Counted from the first letter of the stretch, positions 1 to 11,658 are shown. The stretch: DNA of 64,000 bases from Limnospira fusiformis SAG 85.79 (GCF_012516315.1 NZ_CP051185.1:1229403-1293402); one strand, 5' to 3'. Made by a program: numbers and translations. Notes: generated by a model from the sequence alone, not told the origin.

Positions 1-234
1 CCCTTTTATGGGTCAGATGAACAATTTGAGGAAACGCGCACTAGCAGGGAGTCGGGAAATATTTTTTTTGCTTCTATCTTCAGCGTTGTACCGTTTCTAA
101 TGGTGGGGGGATTATTGAATTGGGGAGTTGAATTGGGGTTGGGACCTTCTTGGTCTATCAGTGTGGGAGTCATTGCGGCGGTTACCTGTGGGGTTTATGA
201 GTTGGGGCGACGCGATAGCCAGCAAAATCGATAG
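1..234 (+). CDS. C-terminal part of a small membrane protein (5' end outside window)
   Basis: Frame 1 is open from the first base and stops at TAG 232-234, giving the last 77 residues of a protein. It shows a hydrophobic stretch near residues 23-42 (IFFASIFSVVPFLMVGG) and a second near residues 53-66, then a short charged tail ending GRRDSQQNR, so it is probably a two-helix membrane protein. Its last 53 bases overlap the 3' end of the convergent gene at 182-697. I do not recognise the family. The upstream part lies outside the window, so neither start nor full length can be judged. Confidence 0.6.
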   Translation, partial: PFYGSDEQFEETRTSRESGNIFFASIFSVVPFLMVGGLLNWGVELGLGPSWSISVGVIAAVTCGVYELGRRDSQQNR

Positions 235-697
235 CTTTGTTGATTTCATCTGGCGGCGCAGAGGATATCAACACACTGGGATAAACGGCGGTTCCCCATT
301 GGGGATGAATTACGATGGTACAGGGTCCCTTTTGCAGAGAAAGGTTTAAGGATGTGGCGACAGTTAAAGCATCGCTATGGTTGATTTCTCCGGGTTGGGA
401 CAGCAACGGATAACCGCTGGGAGGGTAGATGATATCGGTCATCCATCCCTGGGAATTGAGTTGTTGGGCTACGGGTTGGGCGAATTCTAAAAAGCGATCG
501 CATAATCTGTTTTTCTCCTGCTCAATGATATCATTAGTTGTGGTTAAGGGGAACTGCGATCGCTGTAAAAAAATCACTATCCAAATATCATCAGAGTGCC
601 AATCTGGTAGAATCCGCCTTAAATTAGCGGCTACAAAAGCGGTGGGGGGATGGATGGAAATATCAGGCGATCGCACCTCGGTTATATTGTCGCTCAT
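182..697 (-). CDS. MMADHC-like protein (methylmalonic aciduria/homocystinuria type D homologue)
   Basis: A 171-residue soluble protein. The C-terminal half contains GPCTIVIHPQWGTAVYPSV followed by SSAPPDEI, which resembles the conserved core of cyanobacterial proteins named after human MMADHC (CblD), a cobalamin-trafficking factor. That assignment is from memory of the family. What the cyanobacterial homologues do is not known, so a direct role in B12 trafficking is only a suggestion. No signal peptide or membrane segment is visible. The start at 697 gives an N-terminus of ordinary composition (MSDNITEVRSP). The 3' end overlaps the tail of the convergent partial gene at 1-234. Confidence 0.5.
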   Translation of the reverse strand: MSDNITEVRSPDISIHPPTAFVAANLRRILPDWHSDDIWIVIFLQRSQFPLTTTNDIIEQEKNRLCDRFLEFAQPVAQQLNSQGWMTDIIYPPSGYPLLSQPGEINHSDALTVATSLNLSLQKGPCTIVIHPQWGTAVYPSVLISSAPPDEINKAIDFAGYRVAPTHKPHR

Positions 698-1058
698 GGT
701 AATTTGGGGGGAATTATGGCAAAAGTTAGATTTTGGTCACATTGAAGCTAAGAATCTCTTGATTGGCTTGGGATAATTTCTCAGTTCTGAGGGCTATGAT
801 AATGTATTGAATAAATCCTTGAGTTGCTTTACCATTTGATTGAATTATTGCGCCCAAATGCCAACTTCATCTACTCGGTTAGTCAGACCTGATTCAAATC
901 ACCTTCACCAGTTTTGGTAACAGCTTCGCCTTCTCTAGCCATCAAGTACATTCTGAAGCCCCTCCCCCAGGGGGAAAGGGGTGTAGACGCGCGGTGGCTT
1001 CTCCTGGAGTTGGCTGTATCCCATCATATCAAAAACTCCATGGTTCTACCCTCCGCTA
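698..1058. other. Intergenic region with a C/G-rich hairpin
   Basis: No convincing gene is seen in these 361 bases. Around 959-981 the sequence CCCCTCCCCCAGGGGGAAAGG can fold into a strong hairpin; similar C/G-rich hairpins recur elsewhere in the window (41034-41055). It may be a transcription end for the minus-strand neighbours or a relic of a mobile element, but nothing settles this. Confidence 0.3.
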
Positions 1059-1949
1059 TTATGGTAATGGGGGGATATTGGCTGCATCTAATATTTTCGG
1101 GATGAGGTCTTCTCGTTTAACCGCCATAAGGTGAACACCTCGGCAAATTTGACGTGCAATTTGTACTTGTTCCGCCGCAATTTTAATGCCTTCTTCCAGG
1201 GGATGTGATGATTTTTCTAAACGGTGGATAATGTGGTCGGGGATGTTAACACCGGGAACATATTTGTTAATAAAAAGGGCATTTTTCGCGGATTTCAGGA
1301 GGAAAATTCCCGCCAAAATCGGTTTATCCGTATCAGAAGCGACTTGATTCATGAATTTATAGAGCCTTTCAAAATCCGTGATTAATTGACTTTGAAAGAA
1401 ACAAGCCCCGGCTTTTAATTTGCGATAAAAACGACTTTGTAACCCGGAAAAACTGGGAGATTGGGGGTCTACTGCGGCTCCGGGAAATAGGTCTGTCCGA
1501 CCATGGGGCAGCTTTTTATCATTCCAATCCATGCCATTATTTAGCTTATTAATAGCTTGTAATAGGCGCACGGATTCAAAATCAAAAACTGGTTTAGCAT
1601 TAACATGATCTCCGGCTTTGACTGGATCACCTGTGAGGGCGAGAATATTCCTAATTCCTAGGGCGTGCGCTCCCAGGAGGTCTGCTTGTAAACCAATCCG
1701 ATTGCGATCGCGACAAGCGACTTGTAAAATCGGTTCAATGCCATGATGTTGGAGAATGACGCAGGAAGCTAGGGAACTCATCCCTAAAACAGCCCGACTG
1801 CCATCAGTAATATTAACCCCATGGACGCGATTTTTTAGACCCCGCGCCATCTCGATCATGTGAGTGGGATCGCCGCCTTTTGGGGGTGCTACTTCGGCGG
1901 TGATCACAAATTCTTTGGGGTTCAAACAAGCAGTCCTAAATCGGTTCAT
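1059..1949 (-). CDS. Methylenetetrahydrofolate reductase-like protein
   Basis: A 296-residue protein of the MTHFR (MetF) TIM-barrel family, which reduces 5,10-methylene-THF to 5-methyl-THF with a flavin cofactor in one-carbon metabolism and methionine supply. The N-terminal motif ITAEVAPPKGGDP carries the family's conserved glutamate, HGVNITDGSRA forms the next barrel strand, and ILALTGDPVKAGDH is the conserved TGDP folate/FAD region. The length fits the bacterial single-domain form. It lacks the C-terminal regulatory domain of eukaryotic enzymes. It lies 44 bp downstream of trpS on the same strand and may be co-transcribed with it. I leave the symbol blank because several MTHFR-like paralogues in cyanobacteria are untested. 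Confidence 0.8.
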   Translation of the reverse strand: MNRFRTACLNPKEFVITAEVAPPKGGDPTHMIEMARGLKNRVHGVNITDGSRAVLGMSSLASCVILQHHGIEPILQVACRDRNRIGLQADLLGAHALGIRNILALTGDPVKAGDHVNAKPVFDFESVRLLQAINKLNNGMDWNDKKLPHGRTDLFPGAAVDPQSPSFSGLQSRFYRKLKAGACFFQSQLITDFERLYKFMNQVASDTDKPILAGIFLLKSAKNALFINKYVPGVNIPDHIIHRLEKSSHPLEEGIKIAAEQVQIARQICRGVHLMAVKREDLIPKILDAANIPPLP

Positions 1950-1993
1950 TATGGCGGTTTTAGATGTAAAAATTAAAGGTAAATTCAGGGAGA

Positions 1994-3004
1994 TTACAAA
2001 GGTTTGGAATAACCTAGGGCATCTTTAACGCGGCTTAAAGTTTGATTGGCTACAGCCTCGGCTTGTTCGCGACCTGTACGCAATATGGACTCTAAATAAC
2101 CACGATCGCTCATAACTTCCTTGTAGCGTTCCTGAATAGGCTTGAGGGCGGCGATCGCCGTTTCCGTCAGCAGGGGTTTAAACTGTCCCCACCCCATATC
2201 TGCACATTCAGCCGCCACTTGTGCTTTAGTTTGGTTAGAGAGCAAAGCATATAGACTCAGCAGATTATGACATTCGGGGCGGTCTGGAACATCAAAAGCT
2301 AACCCTCGCACCGAGTCAGTTTTGCAGCGTTTAATTTTCTTAACGATCGCATCTGGGGGGTCTAACAAATTAATCCGGCTTAACTCGGAGGGGTCAGACT
2401 TAGACATTTTCCTAGTCCCGTCGGTTAAACTCATCACCCGTGCGCCTTCTGTGCGAATGAGAGGTTGGGGAATTTTGAGAATTTCCTGATCTGGTTGACC
2501 GAATAAATGGTTAAATCTGCCAGCAATATCCCGTGTCAGTTCCAAATGTTGTTTTTGGTCTTCCCCAACCGGAACGCGATCGGCATCATAAAGCAAAATG
2601 TCGGCAGCCATCAATACGGGATAATCCAATAAACCCGTACTGACATTTTCCCCCTGTTTAACGGCTTTTTCCTTAAACTGGATCATATCTTGCAGCCAGT
2701 TAATGGGGGTCAGACAGTTGAGAAGCCAGGTTAACTCACTGTGGGCGGAAATATGGGACTGTACAAAAATAGTTGAATCTTCTGGGTCGATACCACAGGC
2801 TAAATAAAGGGCTGCGATCGTGTAGGTATCCGCCGCCAGAGTCGCGGGGTTGTGGGGAACGGTGATCGCGTGTAGGTCTACCACACAGAAAAAGTTATCA
2901 TACTGTTTCTGACCTTCTACCCAGTTGCGGATCGCGCCCAGATAGTTACCTAGGTGTAGGTTTCCCGTTGGTTGTACTCCTGAGAGAATTCGCTGCTTAT
3001 CCAT
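1994..3004 (-). CDS. trpS: Tryptophan-tRNA ligase
   Basis: A 336-residue class I aminoacyl-tRNA synthetase that charges tRNA-Trp. The Rossmann-fold start RILSGVQPTGNLHLGNYLGA contains the HIGH-type motif (HLGN) near residues 17-20, and RKMSKSDPSE near residue 200 is the KMSKS loop. The motif LMAADILLYDADRVPVGEDQ is characteristic of bacterial TrpS, and the length is typical of the family. The start ATG at 3004 gives the usual short lead MDKQRILSG. It is divergent from the hybrid kinase gene at 3329 and is followed at 44 bp by the MTHFR-like gene. Confidence 0.97.
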   Translation of the reverse strand: MDKQRILSGVQPTGNLHLGNYLGAIRNWVEGQKQYDNFFCVVDLHAITVPHNPATLAADTYTIAALYLACGIDPEDSTIFVQSHISAHSELTWLLNCLTPINWLQDMIQFKEKAVKQGENVSTGLLDYPVLMAADILLYDADRVPVGEDQKQHLELTRDIAGRFNHLFGQPDQEILKIPQPLIRTEGARVMSLTDGTRKMSKSDPSELSRINLLDPPDAIVKKIKRCKTDSVRGLAFDVPDRPECHNLLSLYALLSNQTKAQVAAECADMGWGQFKPLLTETAIAALKPIQERYKEVMSDRGYLESILRTGREQAEAVANQTLSRVKDALGYSKPL

Positions 3005-3328
3005 GATTGCTGCTGTGAACTTAACTTAAAACTCTATTTTAGACAATAGAAAGCGGGGTTTTGAACTGGATCAGCAATTGTACCAGAATTGTGGTCCTGT
3101 CCCCATAGACCCCATAGACCAGGTTCAACCCACTAGGCGGAGATTTTACCATAGTTTATTTGGGGGGTAGATATTTCGTTGGCAAATCTGGCAAAATGGA
3201 ATTATAGGCGTTGATAATTTTTAGGGGTTCAGTCAACAGTATTTGATACGGGGGCGGGAATATAACTCTACACTGTTAATTTTCCGAGTTAATTTGTCCT
3301 AAGATGATTCAGACAGGGGATCAATCAA
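3005..3328. promoter_or_regulatory. Divergent promoter region between trpS and a hybrid kinase
   Basis: These 324 bases separate two divergently transcribed genes and must hold both promoters. I cannot name a clear -10/-35 pair. A short direct repeat (CCCATAGACC twice, near 3102-3120) and an AT-rich stretch with TATAACT near 3261 are visible. GGGGATC at about 3316-3322, 7 bases before the kinase ATG, is a plausible weak ribosome binding site. Confidence 0.35.
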
Positions 3329-6300
3329 ATGAATGCACAGATTTTAGCACACTCACGGGAACTTACTACGGCGACTCCTAGAGAAAACTTGCTTTTCAAA
3401 ATAGCTAACCAGATGGTTGAGTTGGCTAATTTAAACACGATTTTTGATACGGTAGTCACGGAATTATCTGAGTTGTTGCAAAGCGATCGCACTTTGATTT
3501 GTCCGTTAGAAGCTGATGGTATCGTCCACATAAGGGCAGCATCTTTTAGTGATATTCGCACTGTAATCAGTCAGGAAGATATCGCGGAAATATTCTGGAA
3601 GTATCATGAATTGATCGACGATGTAATGGCGATCGCTGATATTTATCAGACCCATCTAGGAGATGATTATATAGAATTTCTGGCTCGGCTGCAAGTGCGG
3701 GGGATTTTGATAGTTCCTATTTGGTTGAGTGGAGATATTTGGGGATATTTGATGGTTCATCAATGTAGTGATAGCCGGAACTGGCTACCAGAGGATATAG
3801 ATCTGGTGAATATGATATCTGTACATTTGGCGATCGCGATTCAACAAGCCAACTTGGTAGCCAAAGCACAAACTTTCAACGCCAATACACTCAATCCTCA
3901 ATATTCGGAAGTCTCATTTCGTGCTTTACTTGCTAATCTTCCGGGTGCTATTTATCGCTGTGCTTGTGACGAGTTTTGGACGATGAAATTTATCAGCAAT
4001 GCCATTGAAGATATTTGCGGTTATCGACCTGATGAAATCATCAACAATCGAGTTATCTCCTATAATGACATCATTCATCCTGATGACCAAAAAACTGTCA
4101 CAGCCAAGATTTTACCGGCTTTAGATGCACAGGAATCATTTATTGTAGAATACCGGGTTATTCATAGGGATGGCAGTATTCATTGGGTTTATGAAAAGGG
4201 GAGGGGTAAGTTTGATAATCAGGGAAACTTAATCGGTCTTGATGGCGCAATTTTTGACATAACAGAGCGCAAAAATATCGAGCTGGCTTTACACCAGAAA
4301 ACCGAAGAATTAGATAGATTTTTTTCTATTGCTCTGGATTTGCTTTGTATTGGTGATGTAGAAGGACGACTTTTGCGATTAAATCAACAGTGGGAAATCA
4401 ACTTAGGGTATTCGCTAGAAGAGTTAGAGGGTCGATTGTGTATAGAATTGGTGCATCCTGATGATGTTAAACCTACTCTCGACAAACTATCGGATTTAGC
4501 CCAACAAAATTCGGTGCTTAATTTTGTGAATCGCTATCAGGCTAAGGATGGTTCTTATCGTTGGATAGAGTGGCGATCGACTCCTGTAGGCGATCGCATT
4601 TATGCAGCCGGGAGGGATATTACCAACCGCAAAAAAGCCGAAATTGCCTTACAAGAAAGTGAAGAACGTTGGCAATTTGCTTTAGAGGGAAATGGTGATG
4701 GCGTTTGGGATTGGAATGTAGAAACCAATCAGGTTTATTTCTCTCGACGTTGGAAAGAAATTCTAGGTTTTAGGGCTGAGGAAATTAGCGACAATCTTGA
4801 GGAGTGGGAAAAACTAATACATCCTGATGATAAACTGCAAGTTTTCGATATATTACATAAGCACCTAAATGGTGAAACGGAGCAATATATTAGTGAACAT
4901 CGTATTAAGTGCAAAGATGGTCATTATAAATGGATTCTTGATCGGGGTCGGGTGATGTATCGCAGCCTCGACGGAAAACCGCTGCGGGTGATCGGGACTA
5001 AAACGGATATTAGCGATCGCAAAAAAAACGAACTAGCTTTAAAAGAGAGTGAAGAAAAGTTTCGTCAGTTAGCAGAAAATATCCATCAAGTCTTCTTTAT
5101 TAATAGCGCTACCGGAGAAATGATTTATGTGTCTCCAGCCTATGAGGAAATTTGGCAACAAAGTCGAGATAGTTTATATAAAAATCCTAGTTCCTGGTTA
5201 ATGTCTGTTCACCCAGAAGACCGTGACGGTATGGCTGAGGCTTTAAATAAGCAAATTAGTCTAGGTATTCCTTTTAATCAAACTTACCGAATTGTGAGAC
5301 CAAATGGCTCAATTCGTTGGATTAATTGTCATGCTTTTCCGGTGCGAGACAGCCAGGGAAAAATTTATCGATATACTGGTATTGCGGAAGATATTACCCA
5401 TCGTAAAAGAATTGAAAATACTCTGCATAATCAACTACACAAAACCCTAATTATCCAGAGAATTACCGACAATATTCGTCAGAGTTTAGATGTTCAAGAA
5501 ATTTTTACAACCGCAGTCGCAGAAATTGGCAAAGCATTTAAAGTCAACTGTTGTCTAATTCATACTTACCAAAAATATCCTTTTCCCCATGGCAATTTGG
5601 TAGCCAAATATTCTCAGCATCCATGTAATTTACTGGGGAATTTAAAGGAATCAGTAACCTTTGATAATGACCCTTATATTGAATACTTGGTTGAGCAAGA
5701 ACGGGCAATTTCCTACCATAAAAATGATTGCTTAATTCAGCTATCAGAAATGAAAATCACCTCTCCTTTTTTGCAAACCAATCAATATTTTGAAGAGTCA
5801 GATAATCTGAAATCCATGTTGGCGATCGCCACTTTCTATCATGGTCAACCTAATGGTATTATTAGCCTGCATCAATGCGACCATAACCGAGTCTGGACTA
5901 TTGATGAAATCGAACTAATAGAAGCTGTAGCACGCCAATTAGGAATTGCGATCGCTCATGCACAACTACTCTCTCAAGAAAAGGAGCAACGCCAAGAATT
6001 AACCTATAAAAACATTAAACTTAAAAAGATGACGGAGGAAGCCGAAGCGGCTAACCGTGCTAAAAGCGAATTTTTAGCTAATATGAGCCATGAAATTCGG
6101 ACACCCATGAATGCAGTTTTAGGCTTTGCTGATTTATTACAATCTACAATTACCGACCCTAAAGCCACTTCTTATATTAAAGCGATCGCCTCTAGTGGTC
6201 GCACTTTATTAGCATTAATAAATGACATTTTAGACCTATCGAAAATCGAAGCTGGTAAATTACAATTACACTATGAACCCGTTAATATCCGCACCGTAAT

Positions 6301-7504
6301 TAATGAAATCGAGCATATTTTTGAACAAAAAGCCAGCGAAAAAAACCTAAACCTAGAAGTTGAGGTAGACCCCAAACTACCCTATAGTATTATGACCGAT
6401 GAAGTCAGGCTGCGACAAATTCTATTTAATATTGTCGGAAATTCCATAAAATTCACCGAATTTGGGTCAGTGAGAATCACAGCATCTTGTTCACAACTCA
6501 AACCCAATCATCCCTATAATTCTATTGACCTCAAAATTGCCATTACTGACACAGGTATTGGTATTTCTCGCGAAGACCAACACAAGATTTTTGACTCATT
6601 TACCCAAAGCGAAGGTCAAAGTAACCGCAAATACGGAGGGACAGGTTTAGGTTTAACTATTACAGAAAGGTTAGTCCATCTCCTAGGTGGTTCAATTCAT
6701 CTGGAAAGCGAACGCGACCAGGGAAGCACATTTACCGTTGATTTACCCGATGTCAAAATAGCCACAGAAACCACAATATTATCGCCTCTAATAGCCCTTG
6801 ATGAGAATTTACAACCATTTGAACCTGCTACTATTTTAGTGGCTGATGATGTCCGTTCTCATCGGGATTTACTAGCCGAATATTTCGCCAATACATATCA
6901 TAAAATTCTCAGCGCCAAAGATGGAGAAGAAGCCATTAGGTTAGCCCAAATTTATCAGCCAGATATTATTTTTATGGACTTACGGATGCCTCGTATGGAT
7001 GGACGAGAAGCCACCCAGTTTCTCAAACACAACGAACTCACTAGCCATATTCCCATTGTCCTATTAACCGCATCTCCCCAACATCGTAATGAACAAGATT
7101 TGCGGCAATTGTGCGATGGTTTTTTATCAAAGCCAGTGACCAAATCACAGATTGTGGCTGAACTCAAGAAGTTCCTAAATCATGCTGAATTAACCGACAA
7201 AATAGATGAACAGCCCTCAGAGAAAGTCTCCTTAAAACCCGTGAGATTAACAGAATTAGCCGCTAAATTGCGTCAGGAAGTAGAAGTGAATTTACCCCAT
7301 TTACAAGAAACTTTAGTAGCCAGAGAGATTAAGCAATTTATGCAAAATCTAGAGATGTTAGCAGAGGAACATCAATCTACAGTTTTACTCGATTATGTGG
7401 AAACCCTCAAACAGCAACTTCAGGATTTTGATTGGGATAACATTCCTAAAACTGTGGCTAAATTTGCCGAAATTCCCGAACAGTTAATCAGAGACAATGG
7501 TTAA
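3329..7504 (+). CDS. Hybrid sensor histidine kinase (GAF-PASx4-GAF-HisKA-HATPase-REC)
   Basis: A 1391-residue, apparently cytoplasmic two-component hybrid kinase without membrane helices. Domains in order: GAF (about 15-175), four PAS/PAC modules (about 190-320, 325-450, 455-575, 580-700), a second GAF (about 710-880), a short coiled coil, HisKA with the phospho-acceptor His in FLANMSHEIRTPMNAV (about 915), HATPase with DTGIGI and GGTGLGL (about 1050-1145), and a receiver domain with phospho-acceptor Asp in IIFMDLRMPRMDG (about 1210). About 110 helical residues follow the receiver. The many PAS/GAF modules suggest sensing of small molecules, light or redox, but no chromophore cysteine motif is obvious. 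No partner response regulator is adjacent. Confidence 0.93.
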   Translation: MNAQILAHSRELTTATPRENLLFKIANQMVELANLNTIFDTVVTELSELLQSDRTLICPLEADGIVHIRAASFSDIRTVISQEDIAEIFWKYHELIDDVMAIADIYQTHLGDDYIEFLARLQVRGILIVPIWLSGDIWGYLMVHQCSDSRNWLPEDIDLVNMISVHLAIAIQQANLVAKAQTFNANTLNPQYSEVSFRALLANLPGAIYRCACDEFWTMKFISNAIEDICGYRPDEIINNRVISYNDIIHPDDQKTVTAKILPALDAQESFIVEYRVIHRDGSIHWVYEKGRGKFDNQGNLIGLDGAIFDITERKNIELALHQKTEELDRFFSIALDLLCIGDVEGRLLRLNQQWEINLGYSLEELEGRLCIELVHPDDVKPTLDKLSDLAQQNSVLNFVNRYQAKDGSYRWIEWRSTPVGDRIYAAGRDITNRKKAEIALQESEERWQFALEGNGDGVWDWNVETNQVYFSRRWKEILGFRAEEISDNLEEWEKLIHPDDKLQVFDILHKHLNGETEQYISEHRIKCKDGHYKWILDRGRVMYRSLDGKPLRVIGTKTDISDRKKNELALKESEEKFRQLAENIHQVFFINSATGEMIYVSPAYEEIWQQSRDSLYKNPSSWLMSVHPEDRDGMAEALNKQISLGIPFNQTYRIVRPNGSIRWINCHAFPVRDSQGKIYRYTGIAEDITHRKRIENTLHNQLHKTLIIQRITDNIRQSLDVQEIFTTAVAEIGKAFKVNCCLIHTYQKYPFPHGNLVAKYSQHPCNLLGNLKESVTFDNDPYIEYLVEQERAISYHKNDCLIQLSEMKITSPFLQTNQYFEESDNLKSMLAIATFYHGQPNGIISLHQCDHNRVWTIDEIELIEAVARQLGIAIAHAQLLSQEKEQRQELTYKNIKLKKMTEEAEAANRAKSEFLANMSHEIRTPMNAVLGFADLLQSTITDPKATSYIKAIASSGRTLLALINDILDLSKIEAGKLQLHYEPVNIRTVINEIEHIFEQKASEKNLNLEVEVDPKLPYSIMTDEVRLRQILFNIVGNSIKFTEFGSVRITASCSQLKPNHPYNSIDLKIAITDTGIGISREDQHKIFDSFTQSEGQSNRKYGGTGLGLTITERLVHLLGGSIHLESERDQGSTFTVDLPDVKIATETTILSPLIALDENLQPFEPATILVADDVRSHRDLLAEYFANTYHKILSAKDGEEAIRLAQIYQPDIIFMDLRMPRMDGREATQFLKHNELTSHIPIVLLTASPQHRNEQDLRQLCDGFLSKPVTKSQIVAELKKFLNHAELTDKIDEQPSEKVSLKPVRLTELAAKLRQEVEVNLPHLQETLVAREIKQFMQNLEMLAEEHQSTVLLDYVETLKQQLQDFDWDNIPKTVAKFAEIPEQLIRDNG

Positions 7505-7524
7505 TGGACAATTATCAATTATCC

Positions 7525-9048
7525 TTAACCCAAAAATAGCTTATAGGCAGGATTTTGATTTTCATCCCAATAGCGATATCCGAGGGTGTCTAAAAAATCT
7601 TGCCATTTCTGCATTTCCTGGGGGGGAACTTGCATTCCGACCACAATACGGCCGTAGTCTGAACCATTGTTGCGATAGTGGAATAAACTAATATTCCAAG
7701 TGTGACTCATAGACTCGACAAACTTCATTAATGCGCCTGGACGTTCGGGAAACTCGAAACGATATAATAACTCATCATGAGCCAGAGGAGAACGACCGCC
7801 TACCATGTGGCGCAAGTGCATTTTAGTTAATTCATCATCTGTTAAATCCATGGCGATTAAATCATGTTCTGCAAAGGTTTCCGTTAACTTTTGGGCATCT
7901 TCCCGGTTTTTAATTTGAACACCGACAAAAATATGGGCTTCTTTTTCGTCGGCAATGCGATAGTTAAATTCAGTGAGATTACGTTTTCCTAAGCAGTTAC
8001 AAAACTTGCGTAAACTTCCCGGTTGTTCAGGAATTGTGACGGCAAAAATCGCCTCGCGCCGTTCTCCCAATTCGGCCCTTTCTGCCACAAATTGCAGACG
8101 GTCAAAGTTCATATTTGCGCCACAGGCTACAGCAATTAATGTACGATTGTGCATCTGTTCCCGTTCGACATAGGCTTTCATGCCAGCGATCGCTAATGCA
8201 CCAGCCGGTTCTAAAATTGATCTAGTATCCTCAAACACATCCTTAATCGCCGCACAAATATCATCAGTTCCCACTAAAATAATATCATCTACATAAGTTT
8301 GACAGAGGCGAAAAGTTTCTTCTCCCACCTGTCGCACCGCCACCCCATCAGCAAATAATCCCACCTCGGATAATTTCACCCTATGTCCAGCTTTCAAAGA
8401 TTGAGACATAGCATCAGCGTCAACAGGTTCCACCCCAATAATTTTAATTTCTGGTCGCAGTCGTTTCACATAAGCAGCAATACCAGAAATCAAACCGCCG
8501 CCTCCTATAGCCACAAAAATAGCATCAATAGGCTGTTGATATTGCCTTAATATTTCCATAGCAATAGTTCCCTGTCCAGCAATCACGTCTGGGTCATCGA
8601 AGGGATGAATAAAAGTTAGGTTTTTTTCGACTTCTAATTGGCGCGCGTAAGCATAGGCATCATCAAAGGTTTCTCCATATAAAACTACCTCCCCGCCTCT
8701 AGCTTTAACCGCCTGTACTTTCACATCTGGGGTAGTAGTTGGCATCACAATAATTGCCCTACTTCCTAGGCGACTGGCTCCCAAAGCTACCCCCTGGGCG
8801 TGATTTCCCGCTGAGGCGGCGATTACTCCCTGGGCGAGGCTTTCCGGGGTTAATTGGGCTATTTTATTATAGGCTCCCCGCAGTTTAAATGAGAACACAG
8901 ACTGCATATCTTCTCGCTTGAGGAGGACTTGATTATTTAACCTTTCGGATAGTCTGGGGGCTAATTCTAGGGGGGTTTCCTGGGCGACATCATAGACCCG
9001 GGCGGTGAGGATTCGTTTTAGGTAGTCGGAGTGCATAACTTTGGGCAA
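7525..9048 (-). CDS. ilvA: Threonine ammonia-lyase, biosynthetic
   Basis: A 507-residue PLP enzyme (fold type II) that deaminates threonine to 2-oxobutanoate, the first step of isoleucine synthesis. The N-terminal catalytic domain (about 1-320) shows the PLP-lysine motif SVFSFKLRGAYNK, the ASAGNHAQGVA asparagine loop and the glycine-rich phosphate-binding motif AIGGGGLISG. The C-terminal 170 residues form two ACT-like regulatory domains (about 330-410 and 425-500), as expected for the isoleucine-inhibited biosynthetic form. The stop lies only 20 bp from the end of the convergent hybrid kinase gene. The upstream neighbour starts 26 bp away on the same strand. Confidence 0.96.
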   Translation of the reverse strand: MPKVMHSDYLKRILTARVYDVAQETPLELAPRLSERLNNQVLLKREDMQSVFSFKLRGAYNKIAQLTPESLAQGVIAASAGNHAQGVALGASRLGSRAIIVMPTTTPDVKVQAVKARGGEVVLYGETFDDAYAYARQLEVEKNLTFIHPFDDPDVIAGQGTIAMEILRQYQQPIDAIFVAIGGGGLISGIAAYVKRLRPEIKIIGVEPVDADAMSQSLKAGHRVKLSEVGLFADGVAVRQVGEETFRLCQTYVDDIILVGTDDICAAIKDVFEDTRSILEPAGALAIAGMKAYVEREQMHNRTLIAVACGANMNFDRLQFVAERAELGERREAIFAVTIPEQPGSLRKFCNCLGKRNLTEFNYRIADEKEAHIFVGVQIKNREDAQKLTETFAEHDLIAMDLTDDELTKMHLRHMVGGRSPLAHDELLYRFEFPERPGALMKFVESMSHTWNISLFHYRNNGSDYGRIVVGMQVPPQEMQKWQDFLDTLGYRYWDENQNPAYKLFLG

Positions 9049-9073
9049 AAGGGGAAAATTGCATGAATTTAGA

Positions 9074-9988
9074 TTATACTGTACTTAGGTGATTCATGAC
9101 TTGCTGATCAAACCAATTATTGCGATCGCGACATTCTGGCAAACTTTCGGGATAAGATTGGCAGTTTTTAAGATGCGATCGCCAATTATCCGTACCGCAC
9201 AAAAATTTACTTTCATCAAATCGCTGATATAGAGTTTTTCCCAAGATTTGAATCTCCCGTTTTGGTTGCTTCCAATGAATCCCTGGATACATAGCAACTG
9301 GGTGTTTTAGGGTCAAAAATTTACTGGTAAATGGGAACGCTAAAACCTTACGTCCTAGCAGTGTTCCCCAATAGGCTCCGTGGAAAGAACTGGTTAAAAT
9401 AGTTTCCCCTGAAGCCAAAAAACTAATAATTTCCTCAAAGTTCTTATCTTCATTAGTCATCCGAGGAAATGAATCAATTTTAATTTGAAACTTTTTGTGC
9501 GAAAATACTACAAAATCATGTTGTATCGAGTAGTCCTTATCAAAAACTTTATCCATGCAGCTCACACAGGGAACCCAATCATAGCCTTGGTTATAGTCTC
9601 TAATTCCCATGAGATTAAAATCTTTTAAATAAGGCTTATAGTCAAAATCACTACCATGATAAGATGAGGAATTATCACCAGAATTTTTAATTTTATAAAC
9701 CTGCTGTCCGGCTCCCCATAAAATCAAACTATTACCATTTTTACCAGCTTGTAAACGTTGGAAATTGTGCAAAAAGCGGTCAAACATTAACCCACCACCA
9801 CCAACGATCGCATGATGATTTAACAAACTTTCCGGGTCTTCTGGTGCTGGGGAATTATCCAGAGTCCGAATATCTCGCTTAATAACCTCATAACCCGGAA
9901 ACTCAAAGTAATTGACTGGGGACGAGAACAAATCCCCAATATTCTTAGGGTCAATCACATGATAATTAACAATAGTTTTCATAGCCAA
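9074..9988 (-). CDS. Polysaccharide pyruvyl transferase-like protein
   Basis: A 304-residue protein resembling the polysaccharide pyruvyl transferase (CsaB/WcaK-type) family, which ketalises sugars in exopolysaccharides or cell-wall polymers. The glycine-rich AIVGGGGLMFD near residue 65, SLILWGAGQQ near 90, and a downstream TILTSSFHGAYWGTLLGR segment (the TxRxHG-like substrate loop of the fold) support this. No signal peptide is present, so it should act in the cytoplasm. It sits between chlN and ilvA on the same strand, but their functions do not suggest a pathway link. The exact donor and acceptor cannot be told. Confidence 0.75.
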   Translation of the reverse strand: MAMKTIVNYHVIDPKNIGDLFSSPVNYFEFPGYEVIKRDIRTLDNSPAPEDPESLLNHHAIVGGGGLMFDRFLHNFQRLQAGKNGNSLILWGAGQQVYKIKNSGDNSSSYHGSDFDYKPYLKDFNLMGIRDYNQGYDWVPCVSCMDKVFDKDYSIQHDFVVFSHKKFQIKIDSFPRMTNEDKNFEEIISFLASGETILTSSFHGAYWGTLLGRKVLAFPFTSKFLTLKHPVAMYPGIHWKQPKREIQILGKTLYQRFDESKFLCGTDNWRSHLKNCQSYPESLPECRDRNNWFDQQVMNHLSTV

Positions 9989-10030
9989 TATCTGCTGGAT
10001 AATTTCTCAAAAATCCTCATCCCACGCCAA

Positions 10031-10056
10031 GAGAGCGACCAAAAGCGATCGCTCTC
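10031..10056 (-). terminator. Hairpin downstream of chlN
   Basis: A perfect 8-bp inverted repeat, GAGAGCGA and TCGCTCTC, with a 10-base loop that includes a HIP1-type GCGATCGC. It lies 22 bp after the chlN stop on the minus strand. It lacks a clear U-tract on that side, so it may be a weak terminator or an RNA-stabilising hairpin. Confidence 0.4.
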
Positions 10057-10077
10057 CTTTCCCACACAAGTAATTGA

Positions 10078-11514
<1,437 letters not shown>

Positions 11515-11658
11515 TCATTTTTTAAGCTGTTGACACCCAGCCATTTATGAGATGACAACCTGGCAGAAATTTAGACATAATCAACTGTTGACTTTGGCTA
11601 CTAACTTCCAAAATCATAATGAGTACACCAGCCTGTTAGATGTTAAGGAATGATTGAC